Of a DNA stretch of 64,000 bases, positions 43,551 through 52,220 are shown one piece after another. The notes under the pieces were generated by a model that ran no database searches, was not told the DNA's origin, and worked only from the letters and a program-made list of their open reading frames with translations. The position numbers were made by a program, and so were the translations under genes. The stretch spans positions 196,501 to 260,500 of the forward strand of contig JACVVK020000376.1 in the NCBI GenBank assembly GCA_018292915.2, given 5' to 3'. The stretch comes from Batillaria attramentaria (lineage: Eukaryota; Mollusca; Gastropoda; Batillariidae). Position 1 is the stretch's first letter, and each line of letters begins with the position of its first letter.

Positions 43551-46307
43551 TGTCTGTCTGTCTGTGTCTGTCTGTCTGTCTGTCTGTCTGTGTGTACGTG
43601 TTGTTGTTTGGGTGGTTTGTTTTGTTTGTTTGTTTCTGTTTTTGAGTTTTGTTTTGGTTTGTTTGGTTGAGGTTTTTTTGTCGAGGGGGGGGGGGAGGGG
43701 GTGTTGGGAAGGGGGAGGGAGTGCAGGTCACCGTGATATTTCCACGTCTACGTCAAAGTCTTTATAACGCTAACCCTTTGGCATGTCCTGTATTTGTCCA
43801 GTGCTTCATGCTTGCTTGTACGTTGTCTGTGGTCTTCAGGACTTTGCTGCAGGAGCGAGAGAGAATTGATGAGCACTTCGCGCATGTGAGGGAAGAACGA
43901 CTTAAGCTGGTGACGGAGAAAATTTCTACTGAGGAGAAGACACGTAACGGCAAGATGCTGGACCGTCACTGTCAGGAGATGCTCATGCTGATCGGAGAAA
44001 AGGTCAGACTTTGATACTTTATAATTATTCCGGCTTGGAAAGATTGTGAAAGTCAGTGTTTCGGCTTGGCAGATTTCTTAAACGGTGGTTTCCGGTTTGG
44101 GGAAATATTTGATTGGATTTTAATTAGAGGTTTTTATTGTAACAATAAAACCACTAATTAAAATCCATCCAAATATACAGTTTGTTGAACTGCTGAAAGC
44201 CATCAAAGTAGAACTGTATACATATCGCATATTATGTATGATTATTTTTCGTATTTTTCAAAGCTTACATTATTTTCAACAGTATACTAAGGTCCGGAAG
44301 CCGTGTAAAATTTAGTTTCAGGTTTAGCTCTTTCCCAGAATAAGTTTCATGTTTTGGGTTTCGGCTGGAAAATAGTTTTAGATTAGTTTCAGATTTAGGG
44401 GTACCTCTGTACTTGCACCCCTACAGATTACAGACGTGATGGTATTTCGCTGTGACTGACAACAACAAAGCATTCACTATCACTGAGTCTAATCCAGTCC
44501 AGGGTCCACTCCCCACGCAGTATTCCATGAAGACAATTCATGCTTTAAAAAACTTAAAAAGAAGCAGAGGAAACCATAATATGTATAGAAAGGCAATATC
44601 ATTTGTGTGGTAGGTTTGTTTATAGAAAACGTATGGAACCTGTTTAAAGTGAATGATCAAATGAATTCGTCATCACCTTCAAAGTACATAATTATGCGTG
44701 ACATTTTTTTTGTGAGATTTCCCGTCGAAAGGGAAAGTGTTGATTTTGCATGCCACAACATGCACGTACCCCATTCTTGACCTCGCAAACGTTTTCTGAT
44801 CCACTGACGTCCTATAAAAGACTTTTGGCGTCAAGTTAAACCAGACAACAACAGCCAAGACAAGTTTTTTTCCCAATGGTTCATCTAGCGAGCGTTTTCT
44901 AGAACCATTGTGGTGACTCTGGTTGGCGTGTAAGTTATGTTGTTACACGTACGTAGAAGTGTACCGCGTACTGAGCAGACGACGTTATTTGGTTTCGGAC
45001 AGGGCCCGCATGTTAAAGTCGGGTTTAGGGAGTTTAGCCCCGGATTAGAGTCTAACCTCGAACTAAACTAGCTCTAGGGTTAAATTTTCTGTTGTTGTTT
45101 TTTTTGTTTTGTTTTTTTAATCAAGGAGCGGGCCCATTCCAGCAAGGTGCCTAAGCCGCTATAGAAGGATTTTTGTCTTTCTTTCTTCGCTTCCTTTTTT
45201 TATTTAATTTTGTTTGGGGGGATTCTTTTGTCCTAGTCTGGGTTAGACCTGTAGCCGTGGGTTAAATTAACCTCGAGTTTTACATACGGGCCCTGAACAC
45301 CAACTAGACAGCGGGGGTTGGTGGCGATTTTTAGCGACTTTGTCGATCGGCGTGTAGTACAGGTTAGGAAGCCAAAGACAGTCATATTTCTCTGCTATTA
45401 GAAGCCGCGAAGTCACGAAATGGTCGCAGTGGCCACAGGGAACATCTATTCATTTGGCAAACAGCCTCAGAGCTTTGGAAATGTTCAGCCAAAAAAATTC
45501 AAAAATAAGTGCAGTGCTAAAATTCCTGAAACTTAAATTGCTGAGCTGGCCTTTCGCACCACGTGATTGTAATGTGTTCGTGTCCAGTGTGTGAGAGAAT
45601 GCGTGTGATTCACGTGAGCGTGCGTGTTGGGTTTAGTTCGCGGCGCTTTGAGCCAAGTATTTGGGATAAAGCGCCTGTATTAATGCGCTTATTTTTATTA
45701 TTATTATTATTATTATTAGAGTTTGCGAGCGGCAGTATATTCCATCGGAACATAGGGACTGCCAATGTACAGGCATCAATTTTTGTTGTTGTTTTTGTTG
45801 TTCAATGTCATTGTTAATGTTAATGTTGTCCCTTTCACCTTGTTAATTCCTCCACACCCCGAAAGGAATAAAATCTTTTGACTTTGACTTTGACTTATGT
45901 GCAGGATCGCGAGGTGGACCGCAGCTCGTTGTTTGACCACAGTATGAAGCCACCAGTGGAGACGCCAGAGACCAAGAAGATAGCACTGTACAAAACGCCA
46001 GCTGTCTTTGAACACATCGATCTTAGAGCCATAGAGGTACGTTTCAACTTTCAGCTGAAACTTTGCGTTGGCAAAAGCAGTGTTTGTAAGCGTACTACTC
46101 TATGAAACTGTCTTTCATTTGTTTTCTTTCTTGTATTTTTTCTTTTTCTTCTTCTTCTTTTTCCCTTTGTTCATTTTTTTTCTTTGGGGGGGGGGGGGGG
46201 GTAGGGGGGTCTTTATTTTTGGTTTTGTTTTGTGTATTTCGGTTTTGTTGTAGTTTTGGGGGAGGGGGAAGGAGACAGGCGGGGGTATCTAGATATAACT
46301 AAACTGT

Positions 46308-46353
<46 letters not shown>

Positions 46354-46358
46354 ACCTA

Positions 46359-46430
<72 letters not shown>

Positions 46431-49400
46431 CGGTGTGTGTGTGTGTGTGGCGGTGTGTGTGACGGTGTGTGTGTGTCTGTGTGTGTTTAGGTGGCGGGAA
46501 AAGACTACGACGGTTATACAGATCTTGTGAGGGATCTCACCCAGGACTGTCATTCTGAACTGGAAAAAGTCAGGTAATCATCATGATGCTTGGGGTTTTT
46601 CGTTGTTTTGTTTTGTTTTGTTTTGTTTTGTTTTCCATCGGACAAAAATAGGAAATCTTACAATACTTCTTGCACAAGATGTGAAAAAGTGTAAACTATT
46701 GTTAACGACGCACGTCCTATGGGAGCAAGGATAGTCAAGCGCTAGAGCGTTGGACTTTCAATTCTCGGGCCTGAGTTCGAATCCCGGCTTGGGCAAAATA
46801 TTCGTGTTGGTTGGTCTCTTTTCACGTTGCCCCCTCTTTGATATGACCCATATTTGGTGGAAAAGGATGTTAAACCACCCACCCACCTGCTATGGGACTT
46901 AATTTGATGACCTGTGTACTAGATCGAAAATCGGAAAATAGCCACCATGATCAAAGATACACGCGTCCAGCTAGCGCCGGTCGGTGGTCTAGTGGTTAAG
47001 AGACTGCACCACCAATACGAGAGGTCAGGTTCGAGTCCCTCTCGGGGCGAAGAATCTTTCCTTTTCGTACGTGGCATCGTTCATTCGGGCCGAGCGTCGG
47101 GGGTTCTCTCCGGGTACTCTGGCTTCCTCCCACTCTGCTTTAGAAATGTTCACCCACAAAACTCGACCATAATGCAATTCAAATTTCTGAAGCTTGAATA
47201 GCTGAACTGACCCTTCGCACCACCTGACTGTAATGTGTTCATGTCCAGTGTGTGAGAGAATGCGTGAGATTCACGTGAGCGTGTGCGTTGGGTTCAGCTC
47301 GCGGCGCTTTGAGCCGATTCAAGAAATTTGATAAAGCGCCCACACAATAGGCCTACATTAGTAGCAGTAGTAGTAGGAGCAGCAGCAGTAGCAGCAGCAG
47401 TAGCAGCAGCAGTAGTAGAAGTATTGTTAGTATTATTGTTATTGTTATTATGATATTGTCAGGGCGATATTCCGGTGGGTGATTGCGAAGGACCTGAGCA
47501 AGAACCAAGTGAGTGAGATAGTGCGGCCACACCAGAACAACATGCTGCTTCGCGGAGTCAAGACGGGCAAAGAGACGTACCACCAGCTCTTCAAGAAACT
47601 CTGCAGGTGCGCTCATAGCTTCAGTTTATCTTATGTTGCGTTTTGTTCATCTGTTGTTGTTGCTGTGCCAGCCAGTCGCCTTCGGTCCTCTGATGCTGGG
47701 CACCTTGTTGCCCCACGCATTCGGCTGGAGACATACGGTAGGCGCTCTTTCTTCTTTTCTGGCCCGACTGTCTTCAACGCCCTACCCCAAATTCTCCGCC
47801 ATTCTCCGACCGTGACCCTGTCAGATTTCAAGGTGGGGTTTCAAGACCCATCTTTTTCGCTCTCACCTTCTTAGCGACTGTGCTGCTTGTGTTGTACTGT
47901 GTGGCTAGTATTTTTGTTTTTTTCAGTAATCTGTATTGTTCTCTTGTGTCAGTTTAGTTGCAGAATTGTGTGCGTGCGTGCGTGCGTGTGTGTACCTCAA
48001 AATGTTCATTTGAAAGTGTTTCAATACCTTGTCAAATTCCTTCTTTTTTTTTTTCTTTTTTTTTGAATGGCACCTGTAGCTTCTACTGTAGGACAGGCGT
48101 CACATTTAAGTGAATTTAATTATTATTGTTATTGCCAAAGTGAGGACTTGCTTGTCAGCTGCAGTACATTTTTCGATTGCTGAAGTTCGGGGCTTTACAT
48201 GTCTCGTGTCCTCAATACGGTTATCATCGTCCCTGTCGTGGTATGTTTTGTACCGTGCACGTGTACTTCCGGCGTCACCATTGTCGCTGACCACGATGTA
48301 GCCTGCCTCGGGTACCTTGTCACAGACCGTAATGCAATTACTAGTTAAGTTTGAAATTAAACCCAGGGGCGCCGGAAGATGGGGGGGGGGAGGGGGGGCA
48401 GAATCTCGGAGGGGGGAACGTTGCCCGAAGAAAGTGAACAGCGGGGGGGGGGGGGGGGATCAGATGCTGCGCAGACAAAAAAAACCTTTACGAACTAGGG
48501 AGCCACAGAAAAGAAGGACATTGCCCGAAAAAAGGGAAAAGCGGGGGGGGGGGGGGGGGGGGGCAATCAGAGGAGCGGACAGCCTTCGGTCTGCAAAAAC
48601 AGTTCTCTGTTGGGTGGGATGAGGGAGAGAGCAGGAAGAGGGGTAGGGGAGAGGTAGGGGAAAGGGGGAGGGGGGCAAGACCATGTCATAGTCACCTGAT
48701 TTTCCAGGGGGGGGGGGGGGGGGGCAAAAAGACACTCTTGCCCCCCCTGCTTGGGTACAGGGGGGGGGGGGCAGCTGCCCATCCCCCCCCTGCCCCCCCG
48801 GTTCCGGCGCCCCTGAAACCGAGCGAACGTTACCCCGTTCTGTCTATACCCAGCATCAGCGGCCAATAGCTGCGGACAGGCTGGAGCCAGGAGGCGGGGT
48901 TATCACAGTGGCAATAACTTGGTACCCCTGGTCGCTGAGCCACTCTCTGATTTAAGCCAGCCAGCCCCCAACAGGTTTTTCGTCCGCAGTAGTGCGTTTA
49001 AAAAAAAAAGGTTAATTGTCATAGGACAAAATAAATTGAATTAATTGTGTTCATGGACAAAGCACTTTGGTTACATTTTGTGTTGTCGGGGCCATTGTAC
49101 ATGTACCTCAGTTGTAGTTTTGTCCCAAAAAGTGGCCATCTAAGCCTCACCAAGCGATCATCGCTGACAACGTCCCCGCGTGTTTCAGCTACGCTGGCCT
49201 TCACTGTGAGATTATCCTCGGCTACTCTAAGGGCGCGGGGTACAAGCCTGGCATGCGGATGGACGGCAACGCTTTCCGCAACTCCTGGACCGCCGTGCAC
49301 GTGGAGGGCTCGTGGAGACTCGTGAACTGCACGTGGGCCGCGCGTCACGTGACCGGCCATTGCGACAACCTGCCGCAGATGTTCCACAAGTATGACGAGT

Positions 49401-51114
49401 TCTACTTCCTCACCGACCCGGAGGACTACGTGTACCAGCATTATCCAGGTGAGAGATAGAGTTGTTGTAGTGGTCGTGGTCAGTAGTGGTGGTCGTCGTC
49501 GTGGTCGTTGTTGTCGTCGTCGAATGGTGCTGCTGATGGTATTCAGATTCTTCTACTTATAAATCAACGTTTTGTTCTTGTTTTTTTGGTCAAAATTTAA
49601 GCCCTGGGATTGTCCCGCTTGCATAAAGTCGGTCTACACACCGGAGCTTTCTGGAAGCTGGAATTCATTACAGAGTACCTAGATTTCACTATTTACTTTC
49701 GTTTTATTCAGTAACGCTTACCGTGTAATAGGTTCGCTTCTCTCGTTATCTGAATCAGTGAATGCCAAAGAGTTCTTCTTACAAAGACAGGCGGTTTTGT
49801 AGGCCATGCGTCTTCCACGTCGTGCTCGTCATTATTTTCACGTGTTCCTTTCTTACTTGTGAGACCATAAATAATAAAAGTGTGTTCTTTGCGAAAGCTG
49901 ATCAGATACCATGGCGCTCAGGAGGCCCCATTACCAGATTAACTAATTAATGATTATGGTAGAACTGGTTTACGAAATTACGTGTTCATTTCTTTCTCGT
50001 TCTGACAGACGACCCCTCGTGGCAGTTACTGGACATCCCGCTTCCCTTCTCGGAGTTCCTCAACCTGCCTGTAGTCAAATCCCCTTTCTTCAACTACGGA
50101 CTGAAGTTCTACTCTAACTACGGCGCCACGCTGACCACTGACACGGGCATGGTGGAGGTCCGCCTCATCACGCCCAAGATCCTGGGCTTCGGGTCCCTCT
50201 TGGAGCCCGTCAGCAAAACCGCCTCGGACCCTCGTCAGTACGACGGGAGAGTCCTGCTGCGGTACGTGAAGAGCGAGGCGATCTTCACCGTGGCCCTGCC
50301 CGGGCCCGGCTTGTTCTATTTCACCGTCTACGTCGGGGATTACTGGAACTCCGAGTGTCTGGAGAGCGCGTGCTCATTCCTGATCCACTGCCCGGGAATG
50401 TCCGGCCCCCCGTCTCCTCCTTACCCTCCCGTCCCTTTCTTCGGACCCACACCGGTGATGGAGAGTCTGGGCATCACGGCAGAGTCCAACGTGGACCCGC
50501 TGATCGTCTGCAACTCGGACTTTCTCGAGATTAACTTCAACCTGCTGAAAGACCTCAAGATCACGCACACGTTCCAGTACTTCGACGTGCAGGACGGCGC
50601 CATTTCCGATATCGACCGCTACGTGTTTCTCCGCTCTCGCAACGACAAGGGCGCCAACTATCTAGTGCGGTGCCCTAAGGAAGGATTCTACATATTCTCC
50701 CTGTACGCTGCGGACCCCAGCTCCCCTGATGGAGACGGCAACAATCTGGATTGTGCTGTCCGGTACCTCATCATCTGTCAGGAACCCAGCCCGTCCGTGG
50801 CCCAGTTCCCCAAGACCCACGCCCGTTGGCAGCGCTGTACCTTGCACGAGCCCCTGGCAGGGGACCTCCTCACCGACAAACGCTACATGTTCAAGCTGGA
50901 CATTCCCCAGGCCGTGGAGGTGTTTGTTGTGATAGGGGACATTTACCACCACGTGAAGCGCAAGATCGGCTTCGCGTGGGAAGGGCACATAATGACGGGA
51001 CCTCACCCAGGCACGGCGAGAGTTGTGGCCCGTTTTCAGGCGGGAAAAGACCAGTCCATTTTCGCCAACATGTTGGAGTACAAACTGGTGGAAGATGTTG
51101 AGACAGAGATTTGA
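34455..51114 (+). CDS. hil: hillarin / KY-like protein: LIM domain + transglutaminase-like core
   Basis: Ten exons join in phase into 961 residues: 34455-34889, 37445-37516, 42150-42431, 42943-43151, 43840-44002, 45905-46036, 46491-46573, 47463-47606, 49189-49448, 50009-51114. Residues 56-114 form a LIM zinc-binding domain (ligands C56, C59, H77, C80, C83, C86, C111, H114). Residues 170-263 are Pro/Ser-rich, and 264-387 a charged coiled coil. Residues 431-593 match the transglutaminase-like core ([46 protein letters not shown]). The remainder has two or more copies of a beta-rich 'hillarin' repeat ending in LIHC / LIIC. Relatives include annelid and insect hillarin and vertebrate KY, linked to cytoskeletal and muscle maintenance. 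The expected catalytic Cys, His and Asp are Lys, Asn and Asn, so I infer a non-enzymatic protein. Exon 2 is the least certain. Confidence 0.93.
35606..35636. repeat. (GA)n microsatellite
   Basis: About 30 bp in hillarin intron 1. Confidence 0.95.
36639..36722. repeat. (CT)n-(GT)n compound microsatellite
   Basis: CT tract then GT tract in hillarin intron 1. Confidence 0.97.
37445..37516 (+). CDS. hil: hillarin exon 2 (Pro-rich, tentative)
   Basis: The acceptor is GCTGCTTTTCTTCAG|ATG and the donor GAAGAG|GTCAGG. It has 24 codons, [19 protein letters not shown] plus YNCEE, and is phase 0 at both ends, so it fits between exons 1 and 3 without changing the frame. It could be a cassette exon. Confidence 0.65.
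40826..40900. repeat. (GC)n-(CA)n microsatellite
   Basis: GC dinucleotides grade into CA; about 75 bp. Confidence 0.97.
41205..41430 (+). repeat. 111-bp tandem duplication
   Basis: Two units starting at 41205 and 41316 share 'agattcgtYgggttaaacacact', 'aaatttatgtgctaaaa' and 'gctttgatatgctgagattt'. Confidence 0.9.
41522..41644 (+). CDS. candidate alternative first exon of hillarin (no LIM domain)
   Basis: ATG at 41522 opens 41 codons ([20 protein letters not shown]... to GFLGTPS) ending exactly at a strong donor, TCG|GTGAGT. It is phase 0, which is the phase needed to enter hillarin exon 3 (ITGVASK...). A transcript starting here would make a hillarin without the LIM domain. It is supported only by frame, donor and phase; a chance frame is possible. 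Confidence 0.35.
41800..42026 (+). repeat. 111-bp tandem duplication with internal inverted repeat
   Basis: Units start at 41800 and 41911 ('tctactgaaaaRaaatt...'). In each, 'atttgtaaYtcggtt' near the start and 'aacRaattacaaat' near the end are inverted copies, so each unit can fold. The second unit ends about 125 bp before the exon 3 acceptor. Confidence 0.9.
42150..42431 (+). CDS. hil: hillarin exon 3 (Pro/Ser-rich linker)
   Basis: The acceptor is CATTCCTTTTTCTAG|ATC and the donor TATGAT|GTAAGT. It has 94 codons, phase 0, rich in Ser, Pro, Asn and Thr ([20 protein letters not shown]). No domain; probably disordered. Confidence 0.85.
42672..42795. repeat. (TTTTG)n and G-run low-complexity tract
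   Basis: G/T-only sequence in hillarin intron 3. Confidence 0.9.
42943..43151 (+). CDS. hil: hillarin exon 4 (coiled coil)
   Basis: The acceptor is CCCCATCACCAG|GAC and the donor CCCCG|GTATGG, phase 2. Strongly charged heptad-like sequence ([20 protein letters not shown]), rich in Glu/Arg/Lys. Confidence 0.9.
43229..43700. repeat. G/T-only tract with (GT)n-(CTGT)n core
   Basis: About 470 bp in hillarin intron 4, with a perfect GT tract at 43482-43548 then CTGT repeats to about 43592. Long frames here are artefacts. Confidence 0.95.
43840..44002 (+). CDS. hil: hillarin exon 5 (coiled coil)
   Basis: The acceptor is TGTGGTCTTCAG|G and the donor GAAAAG|GTCAGA. It completes Arg with exon 4 and continues the coiled coil ([20 protein letters not shown] ... 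MLIGEK), ending in phase 0. Confidence 0.9.
44104..44175. repeat. 72-bp near-perfect palindrome
   Basis: ATATTTGATTGGATTTTAAT followed by its reverse complement after a short loop at about 44138-44141; arms of about 34 bp with few mismatches. It lies in hillarin intron 5. Confidence 0.85.
45000..45295 (+). mobile_element. MITE, CAGGGCCCG family, copy 3
   Basis: 296 bp. The ends CAGGGCCCGCATGTTAAA and TTTTACATACGGGCCCTG, and the interior 'attccagcaaggtgcctaag', match copies 1 and 2. It is inserted in hillarin intron 5, same strand as the gene. Confidence 0.85.
45471..45718 (+). mobile_element. SINE B 3' part
   Basis: Starts in the body ('ctttggaaatgttcagcc') and contains 'gtccagtgtgtgagagaatg', 'gtgattcacgtgagcgtgcg' and 'cggcgctttgagcc', then (ATT)n. 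The tRNA head is missing. Confidence 0.85.
45780..45897 (+). mobile_element. non-LTR element 3' terminus next to an exon acceptor
   Basis: 'cgaaaggaataaaatctttt' followed by three TTTGAC-type units is a typical LINE 3' end and tail. The tail stops 8 bases before hillarin exon 6 and forms its pyrimidine-rich acceptor region. Confidence 0.6.
45905..46036 (+). CDS. hil: hillarin exon 6
   Basis: The acceptor is TTGACTTATGTGCAG|GAT and the donor ATAGAG|GTACGT. It has 44 codons, phase 0 both sides ([20 protein letters not shown] ... EHIDLRAIE). It links the coiled coil to the transglutaminase-like core. Confidence 0.9.
46311..46487. repeat. (CT)n then (GT)n microsatellite
   Basis: CT tract at 46311-46351 and GT tract from 46364, which runs right up to the exon 7 acceptor at 46490. 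Confidence 0.97.
46491..46573 (+). CDS. hil: hillarin exon 7
   Basis: The acceptor is GTGTGTTTAG|GTG, embedded in the end of a GT microsatellite. The donor is GTCAG|GTAATC. It encodes [27 protein letters not shown] in phase with exon 8. Confidence 0.88.
46721..46887 (+). mobile_element. tRNA-derived SINE, family A
   Basis: Head with CTAGAGCGTTGGACTTTCAA and box B GAGTTCGAATCCC, then 'tttcacgttgccccctcttt' and a tail 'gaaaaggatgttaaaccacc'. Hillarin intron 7. Confidence 0.85.
46976..47349 (+). mobile_element. tRNA-derived SINE, family B, full length
   Basis: Box A GGTGGTCTAGTGGTTAAG and box B GGTTCGAGTCCC, then the full body: 'gttcattcgggccgagcg', 'gtgtgagagaatgcgtgaga', 'gcggcgctttgagccgattc' and 'gataaagcgcccacacaat'. 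It is followed by an AGC/AGT trinucleotide tract to about 47425. Hillarin intron 7. Confidence 0.9.
47463..47606 (+). CDS. hil: hillarin exon 8 (transglutaminase-like core, N half)
   Basis: The acceptor is TTATGATATTGTCAG|G and the donor CTCTGCAG|GTGCGC, phase 2. It encodes [20 protein letters not shown] ... [15 protein letters not shown]. Aligned to KY-type proteins, the residue at the catalytic Cys position is Lys (GKETY in place of VCAGY). Confidence 0.92.
47635..47960 (+). mobile_element. LINE fragment (RT C-terminus) in hillarin intron 8
   Basis: The plus-strand frame encodes [20 protein letters not shown], then [14 protein letters not shown] and [10 protein letters not shown], the C-terminal signature of L2/CR1/RTE-like reverse-transcriptase ORFs, ending at a stop at 47874. 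It is 5'-truncated and in the same reading frame as hillarin exon 8. Confidence 0.85.
48364..48815. mobile_element. G-rich MITE with CAGGGGCGCCGGAA ends and 5-bp target duplication
   Basis: The left end is CAGGGGCGCCGGAA and the right end TTCCGGCGCCCCTG. AAACC flanks the element on both sides (48359-48363, 48816-48820). The interior is dominated by G runs of 10-20 bases. The CAGGG-type ends and 5-bp duplication are compatible with the hAT superfamily (hAT5-type). No coding capacity. Hillarin intron 8. Confidence 0.8.
49189..49448 (+). CDS. hil: hillarin exon 9 (transglutaminase-like core, C half)
   Basis: The acceptor is CCGCGTGTTTCAG|C and the donor TATCCAG|GTGAGA, phase 1. It encodes [20 protein letters not shown] and [21 protein letters not shown]. 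The positions normally holding His (HAWN) and Asp (LID) are Asn in both cases. Confidence 0.93.
50009..51114 (+). CDS. hil: hillarin exon 10 (C-terminal repeats)
   Basis: The acceptor is TCTCGTTCTGACAG|AC; it completes Asp after exon 9 and runs 368 codons including the stop. It encodes two similar beta-rich modules: [20 protein letters not shown] ... FLIHC and [20 protein letters not shown] ... YLIIC. A third partial module ends [17 protein letters not shown]. The exon is GC-rich at third positions relative to its surroundings. Confidence 0.95.
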
Positions 51115-52176
51115 AGAAATAACTGTGACTGAGGTTTTCAAAGAAATGCCAGTCTGCCATGAGATCTGATGCCAACGATGGCCATTGTGAAGAAGTGTTC
51201 ACATTATTTTAGGGGATGGTTACAGCGTTTCGCTCAGTTAGTATAGTTGGCACCCCTGGGCCGTATTGGTCGAACTATACTAACGCAGCCACTAGTAGAG
51301 TTCGCCTGCTTAGATCGGTTTAGGGTTAAGTTTAGCGCCGGTTAGGTTTACTTTAGATTTAGGGTTGTGGTTACCTTGTGGTAATGGTGCAATCGCTATG
51401 TTGTTCAGACGGCCGCAGTGCATTTACAGCACGTGCAAATGACACAAGGGAGCGAACTACACCAACGCAGCCATATAGTTTCAACAGATTTAGCTGAGCG
51501 GTCCCACACAATGTGTGCACCCTTGTACATGTACACACATTGTTGCGTGAAGTAGTGTTGTCGTGAACGTCCAAGACAGTGAACAGACCGTAAGAGCTCT
51601 ACAGAACTGATCGCCACACCGGGCTAGTCACTCACCTGAAAACTGGTTCGTCTCCTTTGTTCAGTAACCATGACATGCAGGCAGCAGACTGATGGAGGTG
51701 AAGTAGCAAATAGATAATAATTATGTGCCTTGCATTGGTGATTTCTTAGTCCGCTGCTGTGTACAACATGCCGAAGAACAAAACGAAACTGATGGAAAGA
51801 GAAGCAGTGTGTCATTGCTTCTCGCCATTTCGTGCCAGTAGTGGGCCTAGTGGCTGATGAATCCAAGGACAAATGATACTTTTCCTAGAATAATTATGTC
51901 TGTTGGATTTCTGATGGCTCCAAGATGAGAAGCATTTCTCGTAGACACACAGGGAAGTGATTCAAATTAGGAATATATTTGAACAGACAACGCTTACATA
52001 ATTATTTGTAGCTTATGAGCCTTTGCAACAACACAGAGCCAATTGTTCTTGTTTTTCAGTTTTTTGGTTGCCTGTCATTCGTATTTCTGTCACCCTTAAA
52101 GCACTTCAGCTATGGGAGTCGGTGCAGAAAATCCATTTTTTATGTCCCGCTGTGACTGGAGTTTTCTTAGGGGGAG

Positions 52177-52220
<44 letters not shown>

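Noticed and set aside
43182..43767. 150-177 codon frames on both strands
   Set aside because: Same cause: GT/CTGT and G-run low complexity inside hillarin intron 4.
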